A DNA stretch of 64,000 bases from assembly GCA_948470475.1 (NCBI GenBank), contig OX419335.1, forward strand, positions 41,070,525 through 41,134,524. The letters run 5' to 3'. This document shows positions 47,301 through 58,900 of the stretch, in pieces (position 1 is the stretch's first letter; every line of letters begins with the position of its first letter). A model generated the notes under the pieces. It did not search any database. It was given only the letters and a program-made list of their open reading frames with translations, and was not told the DNA's origin. The DNA comes from Galaxea fascicularis (lineage: Eukaryota; Cnidaria; Anthozoa; Scleractinia; Euphylliidae). A program made the position numbers and the translations under genes.

Positions 47301-50300
47301 GGGGGGCTCTCAAAATCTTTGTAAACCTTCCGCTGACCCTGAGTGCCAACAGATAGTAATAGAAGACATGGCTATGATTAAATCTGTTGGTAAACAGAAA
47401 TTGTTACAATGATTTGTAGCAAAATCTTCACAAAGTACAAAGAACAAAGTTTCAACAGTAGCATACGATTTTCCAGATGCTATTCGATGTGAAATATACC
47501 AGTGTTTTCACTCTTTTCCCTAAGCCTAATTTTACCAAATAATGTAGTCAGTTAATCGGTTCAGTTTTGGGTTAATTTTTTTTATTGTTCTCGTAAGCGA
47601 CTACCACTTTGTCGTGCACCAAGGGTGGTCGCTTACGGGAGAGTTGACTGTTTTTATATAAACTTAGAAATATCATTTGCAGCTTCGCATATTCTTCTCT
47701 AGTGTCAAATTATGTTAATGCTATGATGTACTTGTCATAATTTTTTCCAAATTCGTGGTGACCAACTGAGCATTGTATTTCCGGCTTATAGGTCTTGTGC
47801 GTGTTGAGCTCAGTGCCATTCGAAGCAATATTTGAAACTGGAGTTGGCGCGAAAATATGCTCGGATATTTGTCCGCGGACATTATCTGTTCCTAGAAGTG
47901 AACAATTTTCCGAGAGCGAAGCTCAAGGAAAATTGTGAGCTCCGAGGAACTGATAATGCCCAAGGACAAATATCCAAGCACATTTTTAAAGCCAAATAGA
48001 GACTATTGTGTTTATTATCCTTCAAATGTTTTTCACAACGTGCATTTGGGGAACATCACTGGATATCCCCCAGATTTAGCTGGTGAATATTCAGTTAGAC
48101 CAATCGCGTGCGAGCGAAAATCTTTGATGGATTGAACAAAGTTATTCTAATCATTTCACCTGCGAATGGATCTCAAAATGAGATGATCCAAACGAAAGTT
48201 GTTGAGCAATTCAATGTGTTTAACATTTTGTATCCGCAAGTGAAAATATAAGAAAATCACTCAAAATAAAAACGGTTCTGTCTAGTTCTTGTCCACCAGT
48301 ATCATGTTTAGACAAGATAGCAGCAATTTGCATAGTCCAGCAGGTAAAATAATAAAATGTCGGTGTGATAAAAGTTCTACTGAGATAATTCAGACATGTA
48401 AAGGACTAATATAACAAGCCGCAGTGAACTTCTGTGAATACAGATTTGAAATTTTATTGCTGCGTTGATTTCATAAAAATTCTGACTCGGGATCGATATA
48501 ACTATGAAACTTTGTTCAACTCAAAGAAAGACAAATTATTTAAGATTTTCTCTTCCACCAATTTTCTTTTTTTCCTTTTTTTTATTATTTCGTCTTTCAC
48601 AGTAAGCGAGCAGTTTGGTTGTAACTCAAATTAGTGGCGGAGCCAGTTGTATGCCAAATAGAACGGTTTTCGTTTCGTTTGTGTTAACAACAACCTGTAT
48701 TTGACCACGTTTCGGTAGACGTAGATAAAGAGCAATATTATTGTCCTGTTCAGCTGTTTAAATAACCACTTAAGTTATCATGTCTGTGGCCAGGATTTTT
48801 TATTTACGCTTAGATATCTCATTTTGTATTTGTTTACAAACCTGCTGTGAAAACCAAACTTGAAATGTGCAACTCGATGGGCAAAGATCTATCCAATTTT
48901 GGTGTTACTGCGTTTTTTCTTTGCCTTTGTGAGATTAAAACGTTACAAAACGTCTCTTGCCTTCTAAACGTAAAAGCGTGCCGCTTAATAATTTCATTTC
49001 CCTGTCTTGGAGCAGTTAATCAAATGTTTTGGGTTGTAAAGACGTAACTGTGTAACGGGCAAGTGCTAGCAACTTGAGCAAGCAGATCGTCAATATCACT
49101 TTCTCACTCTTGTCAACATACTACCCTTAAAACAAACATATAAATTTATTTTTTTCCGCCATTAGTTTAGCGATGCTAATGTTGTTATATGTTCTCTTTT
49201 TTGTGAACATTAGGAGCCAAAACCTCTTCGTTAATTCAAAACGAGTTGGCTGGGAAATAAATTAGACTATGCTCCGATTTAGGTGGCTTTGTTCGCAAAT
49301 TAAAGGACTCCGCATTGGATTAGAGTTTGTCTGATTCTCAACCCTTATTATTCATTTAAAACATATTCTGGTTTAGAGTGGACGCATAATCGTAGGAAGA
49401 TTTTAATAAATTATTCGACCAAAAAAGCGAATCAACTCTTGATAAGTTGATTCGTTCAGCGTAACATTGTCCTATTGAGCAAACGGGTTCAAAATTAGCC
49501 TTCATCAGTTCGAGTCAATGAATTTAAGTAGAGGGAAGAGAAAAACGAAACAAAATTCAATGCCAACTTGGTAGCATAATTAAGGTTGTAATGGCTTCCA
49601 CAAACAAATGGTGGTGAATTCATTGTATATCTAAAAATGTCACCGAACAACGCGCTCAGCTATGAGTTAAGTTAAATTTGTGATTTCTCCCAATTTTTGT
49701 GCAGAGTTCAGCCGCAGCTGCCATGGTTCTTATGTTTAGGATCCCAAAGCACAATGTGACCATTCCAAATTAGGAGCTGTCGAGAGAATCTTGTTCGAGG
49801 TTTTTTCAGTTTTTAGAAACGTAAACAGATCCAGTTGGTAAAAAAAGAGATTTGAATGATTTTCTTTTTTTAATATTCCATCTAGGACACCAGAATTCTG
49901 TCTTTTAACGTAACAGATGCAAGATTCGGTTAAGATGAAACATGCTTGGCACGTAAAAATATAAACTAACTTATGCCTGGTTATTAAATTTTCTTTGAGA
50001 CCTCAAAGTTCATTCAGTAAATAATTTAATAAACGAGGTAAACTCTTTTTTTATACGAACGTCTAATTTTGGAGCTGAGGCTAAACATTCTTATATATAT
50101 TTTTTGCGATTTGAGCCTGAAAACGTTCTAAAAGTGTTCTTAAGTTACATGGTACACACACGACGTCACGCCTACCAAATGGTGGTAAATTTAGATTTTC
50201 ACAACGCGACATAAAGTCACCAGATTTTGCAATGAAAACGTAGAAAAAGTTCATTTGTACATAGAGTACTACTCATTTAAAAGAAAATATATGAGCAAAA

Positions 50301-53300
50301 TAAAGACGTTCTTAACTGACTCTCAGGCTGGGTATGTTCTTAGTATGTTCTAACAATTTTGGTTAATCTGAGCCTCAACGTTCATACATAAAAAGTGTAT
50401 TTTAAAGCACTGTAACGAAAGTTCTTCAGAAGGACTTTTAAATCAATTTTTCTTAACGCAAAAAAAGTAACTGAGGTAAATTCTAAACTGAATTGGCTGC
50501 AGACTTAAAAGGAACTTATCTATGCGGACAACAAAATTTTTTGAAGTCACGCCTGTGTGGTCCCATGAAACTGTTTCTCTTGTTGTCTAGAACGCGCCAA
50601 AGACTTGTTCAGAAAAATCGAACAAAGTCGAAAACACTTTAAAATCAATTACTGAAGTTAATGGACCAGCTAAAGTACTTTGCGATACACTCAAAACGAA
50701 AGAAGACTAACTGCGCTGTAGTAACGTCTCATGTTGGGAGTCCAAATACCGTGAGTATTTCTGCTTTGTTTTATCTAATCTTCGCTGGCATCGCTGCAAA
50801 ATATCGGTAGGTCTTACACGTCCTTCCTGTCGGAAATTGCTGCTAATATAAAACTCTTTATAGATTTACTTAAACAGATGAAAGGTTTTGGTAACAGATA
50901 AGCTCTTCAAGCACGCAAAGGTCCCCATTATGGTTTCTCACATCAACGCATCTATTATTAGACGACACTGCAGTAAACACAAAAATATTGAAATAACTTT
51001 ATAGTAACCTCCTTTCCGAAGGAGTATGAAGTATCAACAGTAGTGTGGTAATAACAATGTGGCTTTACAGCTTAAGGTGGCCGTGTCTTGCTTTTCTCAC
51101 CAACTGACGTTGACCCAGATGAAAACGGGAACTGTTTTTGGAACAAGAGGTGAAAATCGCCGCTTGTTCAAGTCTATATCACAAAGAAGGTTTTCAGGTG
51201 TTTCCATCACAACGAAAAACGATTTCAACAACAAGGTGATTATGGCACCTTTGAGAACACGTATAATACAAAGTTGTCACATCTTCGATGCATTCCATCA
51301 AAATCGCATCAAACGTCGAGACAAAATACAGAGTTTAAGACTAAACAAAACTCGGGTTTAATTTCTTCGATTCGTATCATTAAACATTATTCTTTTAAGA
51401 CCAAGTACCCTTGGCTCCTTGGCAATCAAGGTGTGCTTTATCTATGAGTCTAAACAACTGCATGGAGGCGACTTGTCAGTCTGCCGACATTCACCTTACA
51501 GGACGAGTTCAAAACTAGAACAAAAATCAATCTGTGAAAATATCAACAAAAGCAAATTGAGAGTCAAACTTTTTTTGTCGAAGAGCTTCCGTTTGAATAA
51601 TATCGTCCCTGGCCACAGCTTCTTTCATTCAAATAGTGAGAGTCGAGCCTCCTTGCTAATTTCGACTCATTTCAACTCACTTTTTCGATAGCTTATTTTC
51701 TAACGTTAAGTAACGTTTTGGTGATGTATCCCTACCAAAATTGTTCTCTGTAAGGATATAATCATTTGACTCGAAACATGAATTAAACGTAAGTCGTAAT
51801 TCTGTCTGCGCTATCTTTAGTATGCAACTCTTAGACCGCGCGACTCTGAACCCCCGACAGCTTCACCTATCTTAAGCGCCGTACACTAACAGATAACCCT
51901 TGTTTATCATAAGGTCATTGCATTGTAACTTAAACCTAAAGAGAATTGGAACCACACTGCAAAGATAACCTAGAAAAAATCTAGAGCATTGTAGCTTAGA
52001 ATTGCTGGCCTTCAACACGCTGAATACCTCATTCTCGTACAAGGTCTAAACTAGAGAGAGAAAAATATATTGACAATTCTAAAATCTACCAGTTTTGGTA
52101 GAGATCCGTTGTTCTCTTCATTTCTTTTGCGACAAATAATTTATTCCATGCAAATTATTTAGATTCGTTTGAAGTGAAGTTGAAACTGCTTTCGCCGGGC
52201 AAGATCTGCGCTTTTACTACGGTTCTCAACAAAGCAATGGTCTTGGTAATCAGTTTAGTTCTGGCTTTGTTTGTAAAAATTGTTTACTCGGCTAGCTGTC
52301 TTTTGGTAGAACCTTGCAAGGATCCAGTGAAAGAAAATATATATTTGCCACCAGTTTAGTTCAAAGTAAGATTTCTAAGGTGCAAAACTAATCAGTTTAG
52401 TTTAGGCTTCATGAGTTATAATAGTAGGTCCCTTGAAGCAATCAGGTTGATTTTTGGGTTTAACAAGACAAGCTCAAGTGTAATTTATCTTTGTATTGAA
52501 CGCGGCCACGCTGAAAGCCTACAAATACAGCGTGAATGTCAATTTTTGAATCGACTGTTTCGTGTTATGAGTACTTTAGCAAAACAAAAGAGTGGTGACA
52601 TATTGGAAGCGAAAGTTAATTTCCTCCATTCGTTTCCAAGTGGACCTTCATCAAAAATGATCCATGGCTCTCTTTGGAGAGATAACCTCAAAGCAGAATC
52701 TATTATAATTCTTGTTTCAATACCATTAAAACATTTCAAGACTTCAGAATAGGCTTTAGCGAACCGAGCAAAGTAAGAAGGTGACTATAACATGCACGTC
52801 CGGTTGGAAATCAGACAAGTCTTTTTATATCGACATTCAAATGACTACAGCTCAAACACGGATGGAACTCAAGCTGTGTAAATTGTAGAATTACTCACTG
52901 ACCTCAGTTAAACATAACCAGATTAGCTTGCTCGATTTCTTAGATCATAAGCAGTGTCCGTAATTATTTTAACCCAGAAAGCTGGAATTTTCGAATCCGA
53001 GTCTCCGAGAAGTATCCTGGTAGCTTTCGATTGTTTTTCACAAAAAGACCTTGGTTGTTAACTCACATCTGTCGCGGTTCTGTATTTGGGGGGAATAGTG
53101 GAAAGAGATATTTCTTTTTCCTGAGAAAATAACAAACGAAAGATTCCCAGATCTCTAGTCCAAAAAGCCAAGTAAGGCTTAATAAATAATTCACATTTCG
53201 TTTGATCAGAATTTGTAGCCGGTAAGCAAAGCTGAAATTCAAACTCCAGGCTGCCAGCAAAATGTGGGGCTAAACGTTGATCTCTCTATGTTTTTCGGTA

Positions 53301-55663
53301 TGTTTTCTTGTTGCTTTTAGTGAGCTTAACTGGAATAATTCGCAAATGGATCAGTGGAAATAAAGACTGTGTGTCTAAACCGCTTCAAAGAGGTCGCCGA
53401 TGTTACAATGAAGACTTTTTTCAACTTTTTTTCGAAAAGCAAGTGAGCACGTGTGGATGTGTTAGAGCTGCCTTGTTGTCAGTAATTACAGTGTTTTTCT
53501 TTCGATCCTATATTTCCGGATAATTCGTCACCTACTTCAAGAACAAAAAGTGTGGAAAGGTTGGGAAGCCAGATAACTTCAATTCACCCGACCGTGTGTT
53601 TTTACCTACTCATAATTTATGGCCGCTTTTGAAGTCGAACACTGCTAAGCCGAAGTAAGTGTTTCGCGGAAAAGTTTGATCTGTTTTCTGGCAAGAGCTG
53701 TTTTGACTCACTTTTAACTCTTTGAAACGATCTCAAACATTTTTCATGTCATATTGCTTCGCTGTCAACGAAAGAAAAAGAGAAATCCGCGCTCCAATTT
53801 TCTGGGTGCTCAAACCAGAAATCAGTGAATATGCTAACACATTCTAAAGCAAATAGCTATCAAGGCGGCTTCGTTTTAAGTTTCAAATTTCCAAGGCAAC
53901 ACAGTTTTATTGTGAAGAACGCAAAATAGGAAAACTGGCCTTTAGGCACTGAGAGTAGCAGTAATATTGAATTGAAATAAACAGAGCTAAGAAGAACGGT
54001 TTTGATCGAAATAACTCTCTCCCCAGAACATTTAATGGTCTTGTGTGATTGACAATGGTAATAGATCCGTTCTTGGACAAACATTCAATTATGAAAATAA
54101 AAACTACGCCGCTAACGCGATTCTTCAGGGACAAATTTTACGCCAAATGAAGAAAGGGTCTTCTCGTGGAAAAATGACTGTATGCAACAAAGCGCTACTC
54201 TTTTCAAAGTGTAATTAGTAATCATTTTTAGACCTCTATTATTAGCAAAGTAATATATTGTAAGATAATTTAAATGTTGCATTCAGGTCTCGTTTACCGT
54301 TAGTACAACCGGACCAAATGAAAAATTTTCATTGCAATATTCAAGTTGCCTCGACTGTTTTATAAAATGAGTCTCTATAGTGCTTTCAGCGAAATTAAAG
54401 TTTGAGCAATCTCTTCCTAATTTGAATTCTACCACGAAAATAAGCTGATGAGTGTAAAGAAACAAAAAATTAATAAAGTTTAAAGAAATTTTCCTATATC
54501 TTCTGTGAGGTTTCTCAGTTTTCCCAATTGTCTCGTTAACGGTTGAACTTTATTCCTTGTGAAGTCATTGTGCTAGTGGTGAACAGAACGCAAGCGACAA
54601 AATTGTTATAAGTATTCCCAACCATTTCGCGCAACGAAAAAATTCTTTAAAACAAATCATTCAGAGAAAAATTGGACTGCTATTTCAAAGCTTCAAATTT
54701 AAAAACTGACGCAAAAATGGAAAACAGTCTACACCGTACAAGAAGAATAGCGGAAGAGAGCTATCACATGAAGAGGCAAGTTTGATTAACACATTCAAAG
54801 GAACTTCCTGTTGGCGAGCTGTTGCTTGTGGAAACTGTGAGATCGTGAACATTTGAACGCGAAAATTAAAAACTGAGCGAGTATAAGTATCGCTCAGCAC
54901 GTTTCGACACGTTAATCACATTAAAAGGGAGAAATAAGTCGAGAAAACCCAATAATTATTCATATTTTCTGGAATCGGTAGGCGGCCTAGCGCTTTAGAT
55001 GTTCAAAGGAGACCGATGCATACATAACGTGTATATGTTTAGTACAATGATGTAAATAGAGTTTTGGACCATCGCTGCGTGCTGATCGAAAGTTCGAAAG
55101 TTATATTTCACTTGCAGTAAAATAATTTCAGAAAATTTACTGCATCATGAAGCCAAAATCGGGCTTTTGAAAGAAATATTGACGTTATTGAATGGACGAA
55201 AAATCTGAAATTGCTTCGGGCGATAGCCGGACTTCGTGACACACAGAAACGGACGTTTCAGTTAGGGGCAGACAGAGACTCCTTGTTGATTTCATAAATT
55301 ACAAATAGCTTGAAATCGGCTGCAAGCCTTACGAACCATAATCTAGAGGACTCAGAGAAAAAAATTTTAATCAGGAAAATGTTCAATGGGATCGGGAAAA
55401 TGAAAATGTGGTCAAGAAACGCGACGTTTCTTAACCGCTCCGCGGCTCAGCCGTGCAGTGTAAAGTTCTGAGTTCGGTTGCTAATGTACTTACTTTTCGT
55501 AGTCGGTTCTACAGTAGAGCTTTCTGTCTTTACTAAAGCAGGACCTTGATAGAGTATTCCTGCATATACAGCACTGCAAGCAGCTTTCATGCCATGGCTC
55601 GTCCATCACTTTCATCACAAATCGGTCCTCGATCGGCTCCTGGCATCCCGTACACACACTCAT
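40492..55663 (-). CDS. LMX1: LIM-homeodomain transcription factor, LMX1A/B class
   Basis: Nuclear DNA-binding regulator; in bilaterians this class patterns neurons and dorsal limb (known). Coding exons on the minus strand: 55663-55494, 47131-46893, 45729-45527, 44710-44633, 41832-41730, 40865-40492. Phases join perfectly: 1167 bases, 388 residues. LIM1 is at residues 4-54 (C4, C7, H25, C28, C31, C34, C51, D54), LIM2 at about 63-115, an acidic and Lys-rich linker at 138-175, the homeodomain at about 176-236, and a Pro/Gln/Met-rich tail at 266-388. Homeodomain stretches [28 protein letters not shown] and [20 protein letters not shown] are those of LMX1, not of LHX1/5, LHX3/4, LHX2/9 or ISL. Vertebrate LMX1B has about 400 residues. 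The start used here is the first in-frame ATG of the LIM1 exon. A possible upstream leader exon is listed separately. Confidence 0.96.
41000..41516. mobile_element. Cluster of three tRNA-derived SINE copies in mixed orientation
   Basis: Copy 1, minus strand (about 41145-41000); copy 2, plus strand, headless (about 41150-41265, starting at the T-arm ttcgaatcccgctcagagcc); copy 3, plus strand, full (about 41325-41516). The head gctttgatagctcagttggg...ggttcgaatcccgctcagag resembles an Ala-tRNA with a mismatched anticodon stem. The shared body is gcctgaaattttttcaggtc, then gtgttacggccgcatttgca. Copies 1 and 2 face each other and make a long hairpin. The cluster lies in the last LMX intron. Confidence 0.85.
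41971..42365 (+). mobile_element. Foldback plus tRNA-derived SINE composite
   Basis: 41971-42097 is an almost perfect palindrome of about 58-base arms (gtacatatatacgttgtgcc outward, ctctgttccaccacttgtac at the centre). At 42154-42226 is a tRNA-like head (gacctcgtagcttagtcggc, gtgggttcgattcccaccga) with paired acceptor and T-arms but no anticodon stem. The tail ends gttgattctctgttccacca (42333-42352), a third copy of the palindrome centre. So one SINE end has been duplicated head to head. It lies in an LMX intron. Confidence 0.75.
42500..42940 (+). mobile_element. 3' end of a non-LTR retrotransposon (CR1/jockey-like)
   Basis: A frame reading [17 protein letters not shown], then [15 protein letters not shown], is the typical C-terminus of APE-type LINE reverse transcriptases. 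It is followed by a short 3' UTR and ttaataaagtttattgttat with an att-repeat tail. It is 5'-truncated, as usual for LINE copies, and lies in an LMX intron. Confidence 0.75.
42950..43095. repeat. Foldback repeat with gtgtccaattatccaggtat arms
   Basis: ggtgtccaattatccaggta (43017) and the mirrored ataattggatacctgtaata...ttggacacct (43056-43086) pair around an aaacttttta centre. It is flanked by gcgcgc-rich sequence. Confidence 0.7.
43343..44045 (-). mobile_element. C-terminal fragment of an RLE-type non-LTR retrotransposon
   Basis: The last frame (43843-43343) reads [17 protein letters not shown], then a zinc knuckle [18 protein letters not shown] (C-x2-C-x8-H-x4-C), then a restriction-like-endonuclease-type stretch [26 protein letters not shown]. 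Upstream on the same strand the coding continues past two stops ([20 protein letters not shown], then QGKLTS). The knuckle followed by a D...E nuclease is the arrangement at the C-terminus of R2/R4/NeSL-like elements. It is inactive, lacks the reverse transcriptase, and lies in an LMX intron. Confidence 0.75.
44215..44308. repeat. (taa)n(att)n microsatellite, self-complementary
   Basis: A taa run turns into an att run, so the block can form a hairpin. It gives a poly-Asn frame that is not a gene. Confidence 0.95.
44430..44600. repeat. Dispersed repeat (gcgcgggaaaatg family), second copy at 46480-46640
   Basis: Both copies share, in the same order, agcgcgggaaaatg or gacgcgggaaaatg, then cattggctgag or cattggttgaa, then aagtggc...gagtttt, then caaccaatcacagagc. 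Several CCAAT/ATTGG words are included. The copies flank the LMX homeodomain exon 45527-45729. Confidence 0.75.
44633..45729 (-). other. LMX1: LMX exons encoding the homeodomain, parts 1 and 2
   Basis: 45729-45527 carries the acidic linker and helix 1 ([20 protein letters not shown] ... SSKPCRK); 44710-44633 carries helix 2 and most of helix 3 ([26 protein letters not shown]). The introns fall after PCRK and after QRAK, both phase 0. The remaining IKKLARR is in exon 41832-41730. Confidence 0.95.
46095..46345 (+). mobile_element. Penelope-like element tail interrupted by a MITE
   Basis: 46098-46114 (cactgaagaagggtcatt) and 46263-46345 (cttgaaacgtctgtg, then gagacttttgacactttcga) match the tail at 6710-6835. 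They are separated by a 146-base element. Confidence 0.75.
46115..46260. mobile_element. MITE with taggtggttt TIRs inserted in a Penelope tail
   Basis: The ends are taggtggttttcacgtta and gcaaaccaccta. The interior begins ggtcatcgccgccatgctgg, similar to the subterminal region of the MITE at 27522-27677, so the two probably belong to one superfamily. Confidence 0.75.
46893..47131 (-). other. LMX1: LMX exon encoding LIM domain 2
   Basis: Reads [19 protein letters not shown], then [10 protein letters not shown] and [10 protein letters not shown], with complete zinc ligands, and ends in a Ser/Pro and Gln-rich linker ([12 protein letters not shown]). KCSGC and EFVMRAL are LMX1-type. The exon enters in phase 2 and leaves in phase 1. 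Confidence 0.95.
47132..55493 (-). other. Large first intron of the LMX gene (8.4 kb)
   Basis: G-rich run at 47262-47306 and a hairpin at 47589-47640 (ctcgtaagcgactaccact with agggtggtcgcttacggga). From about 47.7 to 55.4 kb I see no tRNA-like heads, long inverted repeats or retroelement frames, in contrast to all other introns in the window. Candidate frames at 51059-51361, 51419-51691 and 52411-52752 show no domain features. Confidence 0.5.
47589..47640. repeat. Short hairpin repeat in the LMX intron
   Basis: ctcgtaagcgactaccact pairs with agggtggtcgcttacggga around ttgtcgtgcacc. Confidence 0.75.
55494..55663 (-). other. LMX1: LMX exon encoding LIM domain 1
   Basis: Reads [15 protein letters not shown] and continues to KLYCRTDYE, then the donor gtaagta. 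All eight zinc ligands of a LIM domain are present in the C-x2-C, H-x2-C, C-x2-C and C-x2-D pattern. The open frame extends upstream of this ATG to a stop near 55750 (including AGKASCGQNGSQRH), so the true exon may start earlier by splicing at 55704 or 55701. Confidence 0.92.
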
Positions 55664-55879
55664 GTGTCTTTGACTTCCATTTTGTCCACAGCTAGCTTTC
55701 CCTGCTGACAGATCATAGAGCGGCAGCGTTAGATGAGGGCGTAAAGAGCAGCACGCGCTTCAAACGCACCCTCAGCAATGTGCCACTAACCGATTATTTT
55801 CGGCACCTTCCGGTGGCGTCTATCTTCCATAGTCATCGGGAACGACTGTCGGGCGCTGACAATCGTCCGCAACCCACAA

Positions 55880-55925
55880 CTACACAAACTCGGCCGAGGC
55901 TAGCTCCGCGTGTATTTAAATATAG
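55880..55925 (-). promoter_or_regulatory. Possible TATA-type promoter of the LMX gene
   Basis: On the minus strand, tatttaaata near 55923-55914 is followed by GC-richer sequence leading to the LIM1 exon about 220 bases downstream. It would serve an unspliced start at 55663 and competes with the distant leader exon at 62059-62080. Confidence 0.3.
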
Positions 55926-58900
55926 TAACTGGCAGAAATATTTTATCCTGTGATTCCTTCGCCTGGAGCTAATGGCGTACAGTTGCAAAAGCGCCACAAT
56001 ATTGTTGTGTGTGTAATTGTTTCTGCGTGCGATTGACTTCTCTGCTTTTGTAGTTTACAGTCTATGATTCTCGCAAGGGACACGGCGAGCCCGCCATCCA
56101 CCTGTTTGGTTAATCGGAAGACGGACTTGTTTCCTCAATTCGGCCGGAATTTACAAAGATGGATCGAGTGAGTGGCGCGTTGAATAATTCGCGCGCGAAT
56201 CTGAATTATCTGAAAGTCGTCGTAGCTGTCTAGCGAGCTGCTTCGATTCAAAGCAGGCCCTCCTCCATCGATCTGACACCTCAACAACTAAGCTATTGGT
56301 AGGAAGGGCGGCGAGGCGTCTTTTTTATTGTCTTCTCTTTAATGACACATGACAGTTTGATTGATCGTTATGTGACCAACCAGGAATAACAGGCCACGGT
56401 GTCCACGTGCAAAAAAGGCAAATAACACCATCGCGAAGGAAAAAACTTTCAGTGTATTCATAACGCAACGGCTGGAGCCTTACACAGCTTGCGTTCGAAC
56501 TACCTGATCTCTCTCTCAAAGCGAAGGTTCTCTAATCAATAATGGCATCGAAATAATTGGTTTACAAAGGCTTATTATAATACGATCCTGAATTGGCGAG
56601 GGTCACAAACAAACCTTCCGTATTCGTCTCACCGGAAAAAAAGGAGAAACGAAAATCGCTTGCAATCATGCCACAGAGAGGATGTTTCAGAAGAACTGCT
56701 GAGTGCAAAATACACGTGCGAAAATCGAAACATATCCGCACATGCCACCTGCGGTCCAACAATTGTTTGGCATGTCGAAAGAAAAAAAAAAGAGATCTGG
56801 AGAAAGAGAGGAAGGGAGAAATAATAACTCAAACACACGCTGGGCATTTTTACAATCCTTTCTTTTGTTAGCAGGTTTGCTGCTTTACTAAATATGCACC
56901 AAACAAGAGGAATTAGTTTGGAGTGGAATATTTAGTCGTTTTGACTAGCGTTGCGTTATTTCAAAAATTTTCCTGTCACGTTTGTAATTATATTGATGGA
57001 TTGTTGACAGGTAAAGCTGTCGCTCACAAGTGGTTCAGCGGTTGAGCCGTTCACGCCCGTGAAATTCGATACCGCCAATTGAACCTATTTGGCGGCTCTA
57101 CACAATGCAAAATCTCATGGGCAATTGGGTTCGTTTTCACCCCATTCTTTCCACAAGCTCAAACAATTGAACCGCAGTAGATATGGCGGAGACCTCTTGA
57201 AAACTAAATGAAACGCGTAAGTGTAGCTTTAAGGTCAAGGTACGTGTCAATTGATCTACAGCCGGTTGATTGTACACCGTTCCATGAACGTATGCTGCAA
57301 CACTAAAATATTTTTCTTTGTGCTTAAACTGCACGCCGCGGTATTTTTATGGGGTAAAAATGGTCATTTAACCGTTAAAACTAATCCTTTGTTTCGACAC
57401 GGTTGAATGAGGTCGGTTTCTTTGATTTCGCTCGCTTATTTTCTGTATTCGAATAACTCGCTTTCGGCGTTGACATACTAACTTCAACTTCCGAAGGTTT
57501 TGTTCGCTTGATACGCAACCAGGCCAAATCGCCTTCTGCTTGTAAACAAACCTTTTTGTTGGAAAAGAAATAATTGTTGATACGAGAATTGTACTTTTAT
57601 CTCCTTGGACTGCCGGAGCTTTGTTAAGGGCATCCTTCATCTTCTTCCGATGTGTCTTTGCTTGCAAGTAATTGCTCTTCGGACTCCCTCGTCCTTAGGG
57701 TCTCCTTAGTCTCGAAACAACAAACACTCTACGAATTATAAGCAGCGGTTTTATGTTTTGACTCGCTTTAAACAGTCCTCTTAGCAGAAGCTATTTCGGG
57801 CGAGTGAATGGATCTAATTAAGTGGCTTCTCGTAATTTCATCCTGGTAATTACTCACTATTGATTTCTAAAGTGGTTAATACTGGAGCTGGATAGCTAAT
57901 GACAACAGTTCAAACTGAGAACGAAAAACCGAATAGCGGCGCCCGGATGCATTCCACACTTGCAAAAGTGCAACTTTTATCTTCAACTCAAGAGGTTTGC
58001 CCGGTTCACAACCGACTCTATTGTTCCTTTCCCGATCCCCTGGCCAAGCCGCAGATAACAAAAATATTTTATCGCGTTCATGAGAATGACGTGTGTTATT
58101 GCATCCAACCAAAGTTACCTTGATTTGGCCAAGAACAACCAACTATTCTCAACACCAGAGAACTTTTTAATTTCACATTATGTTTACGTGTATAGTTTCT
58201 CAAGTGAGCAAATTATTGTGGTTAAATACACACTTATAAACCATCACGCCTCTTAAAGAAATAACAAATTGATTGAGCGGCGGTAAATCTTTCATCTCGA
58301 CTGCTCACCGCCAAGTCGGCAAAACAGACTTTAGCAGGGGGCAGTTTGATAGTGGTCTTTGAACTTGGCTTTGATTTATCTTTTCTGAACGCATTCGCAC
58401 GGTCAAAACTCCAGTTTCGGAACAAAATTTGGGCATTTTTGAAGCGGTAATGCTCTAGAATAAATAAAATAGCTATTAAGCTATTCCAATCGAAAGTGTT
58501 TGTACTTTACTTCAGGCGAAATTTATGAGTGGTGTCTATATGAACGACGGAAAAACTCGGATTGTATTGTCGTGACATTTCGTTTTCTTAATTTTTCCGT
58601 CATTGAAAATCGGTTTGGTGGGGGTTTTGTGCTAGGTCAAAGAGTAGAAAGGGACTGAAAGAAAGCGGAGAAGAATTGCGCTTGGGTATAATTAGCAATA
58701 GAAAACACAAAGTAGACGGCTGGTATTCAACAAAATCCATTGTTTTTTCAGCAGATTAAAAGCCGCCCGTTGGAGATGTAGATTCACTTCAAATAAATGA
58801 TGCTTCCTCTTACAGTCTCATTTTTTATCAGACAATTTTTTATCCGCTGAAAGTCATTTCTCAAAGAGATGTTCATGCTGCGGTCGCAAATGCCCGCGAG

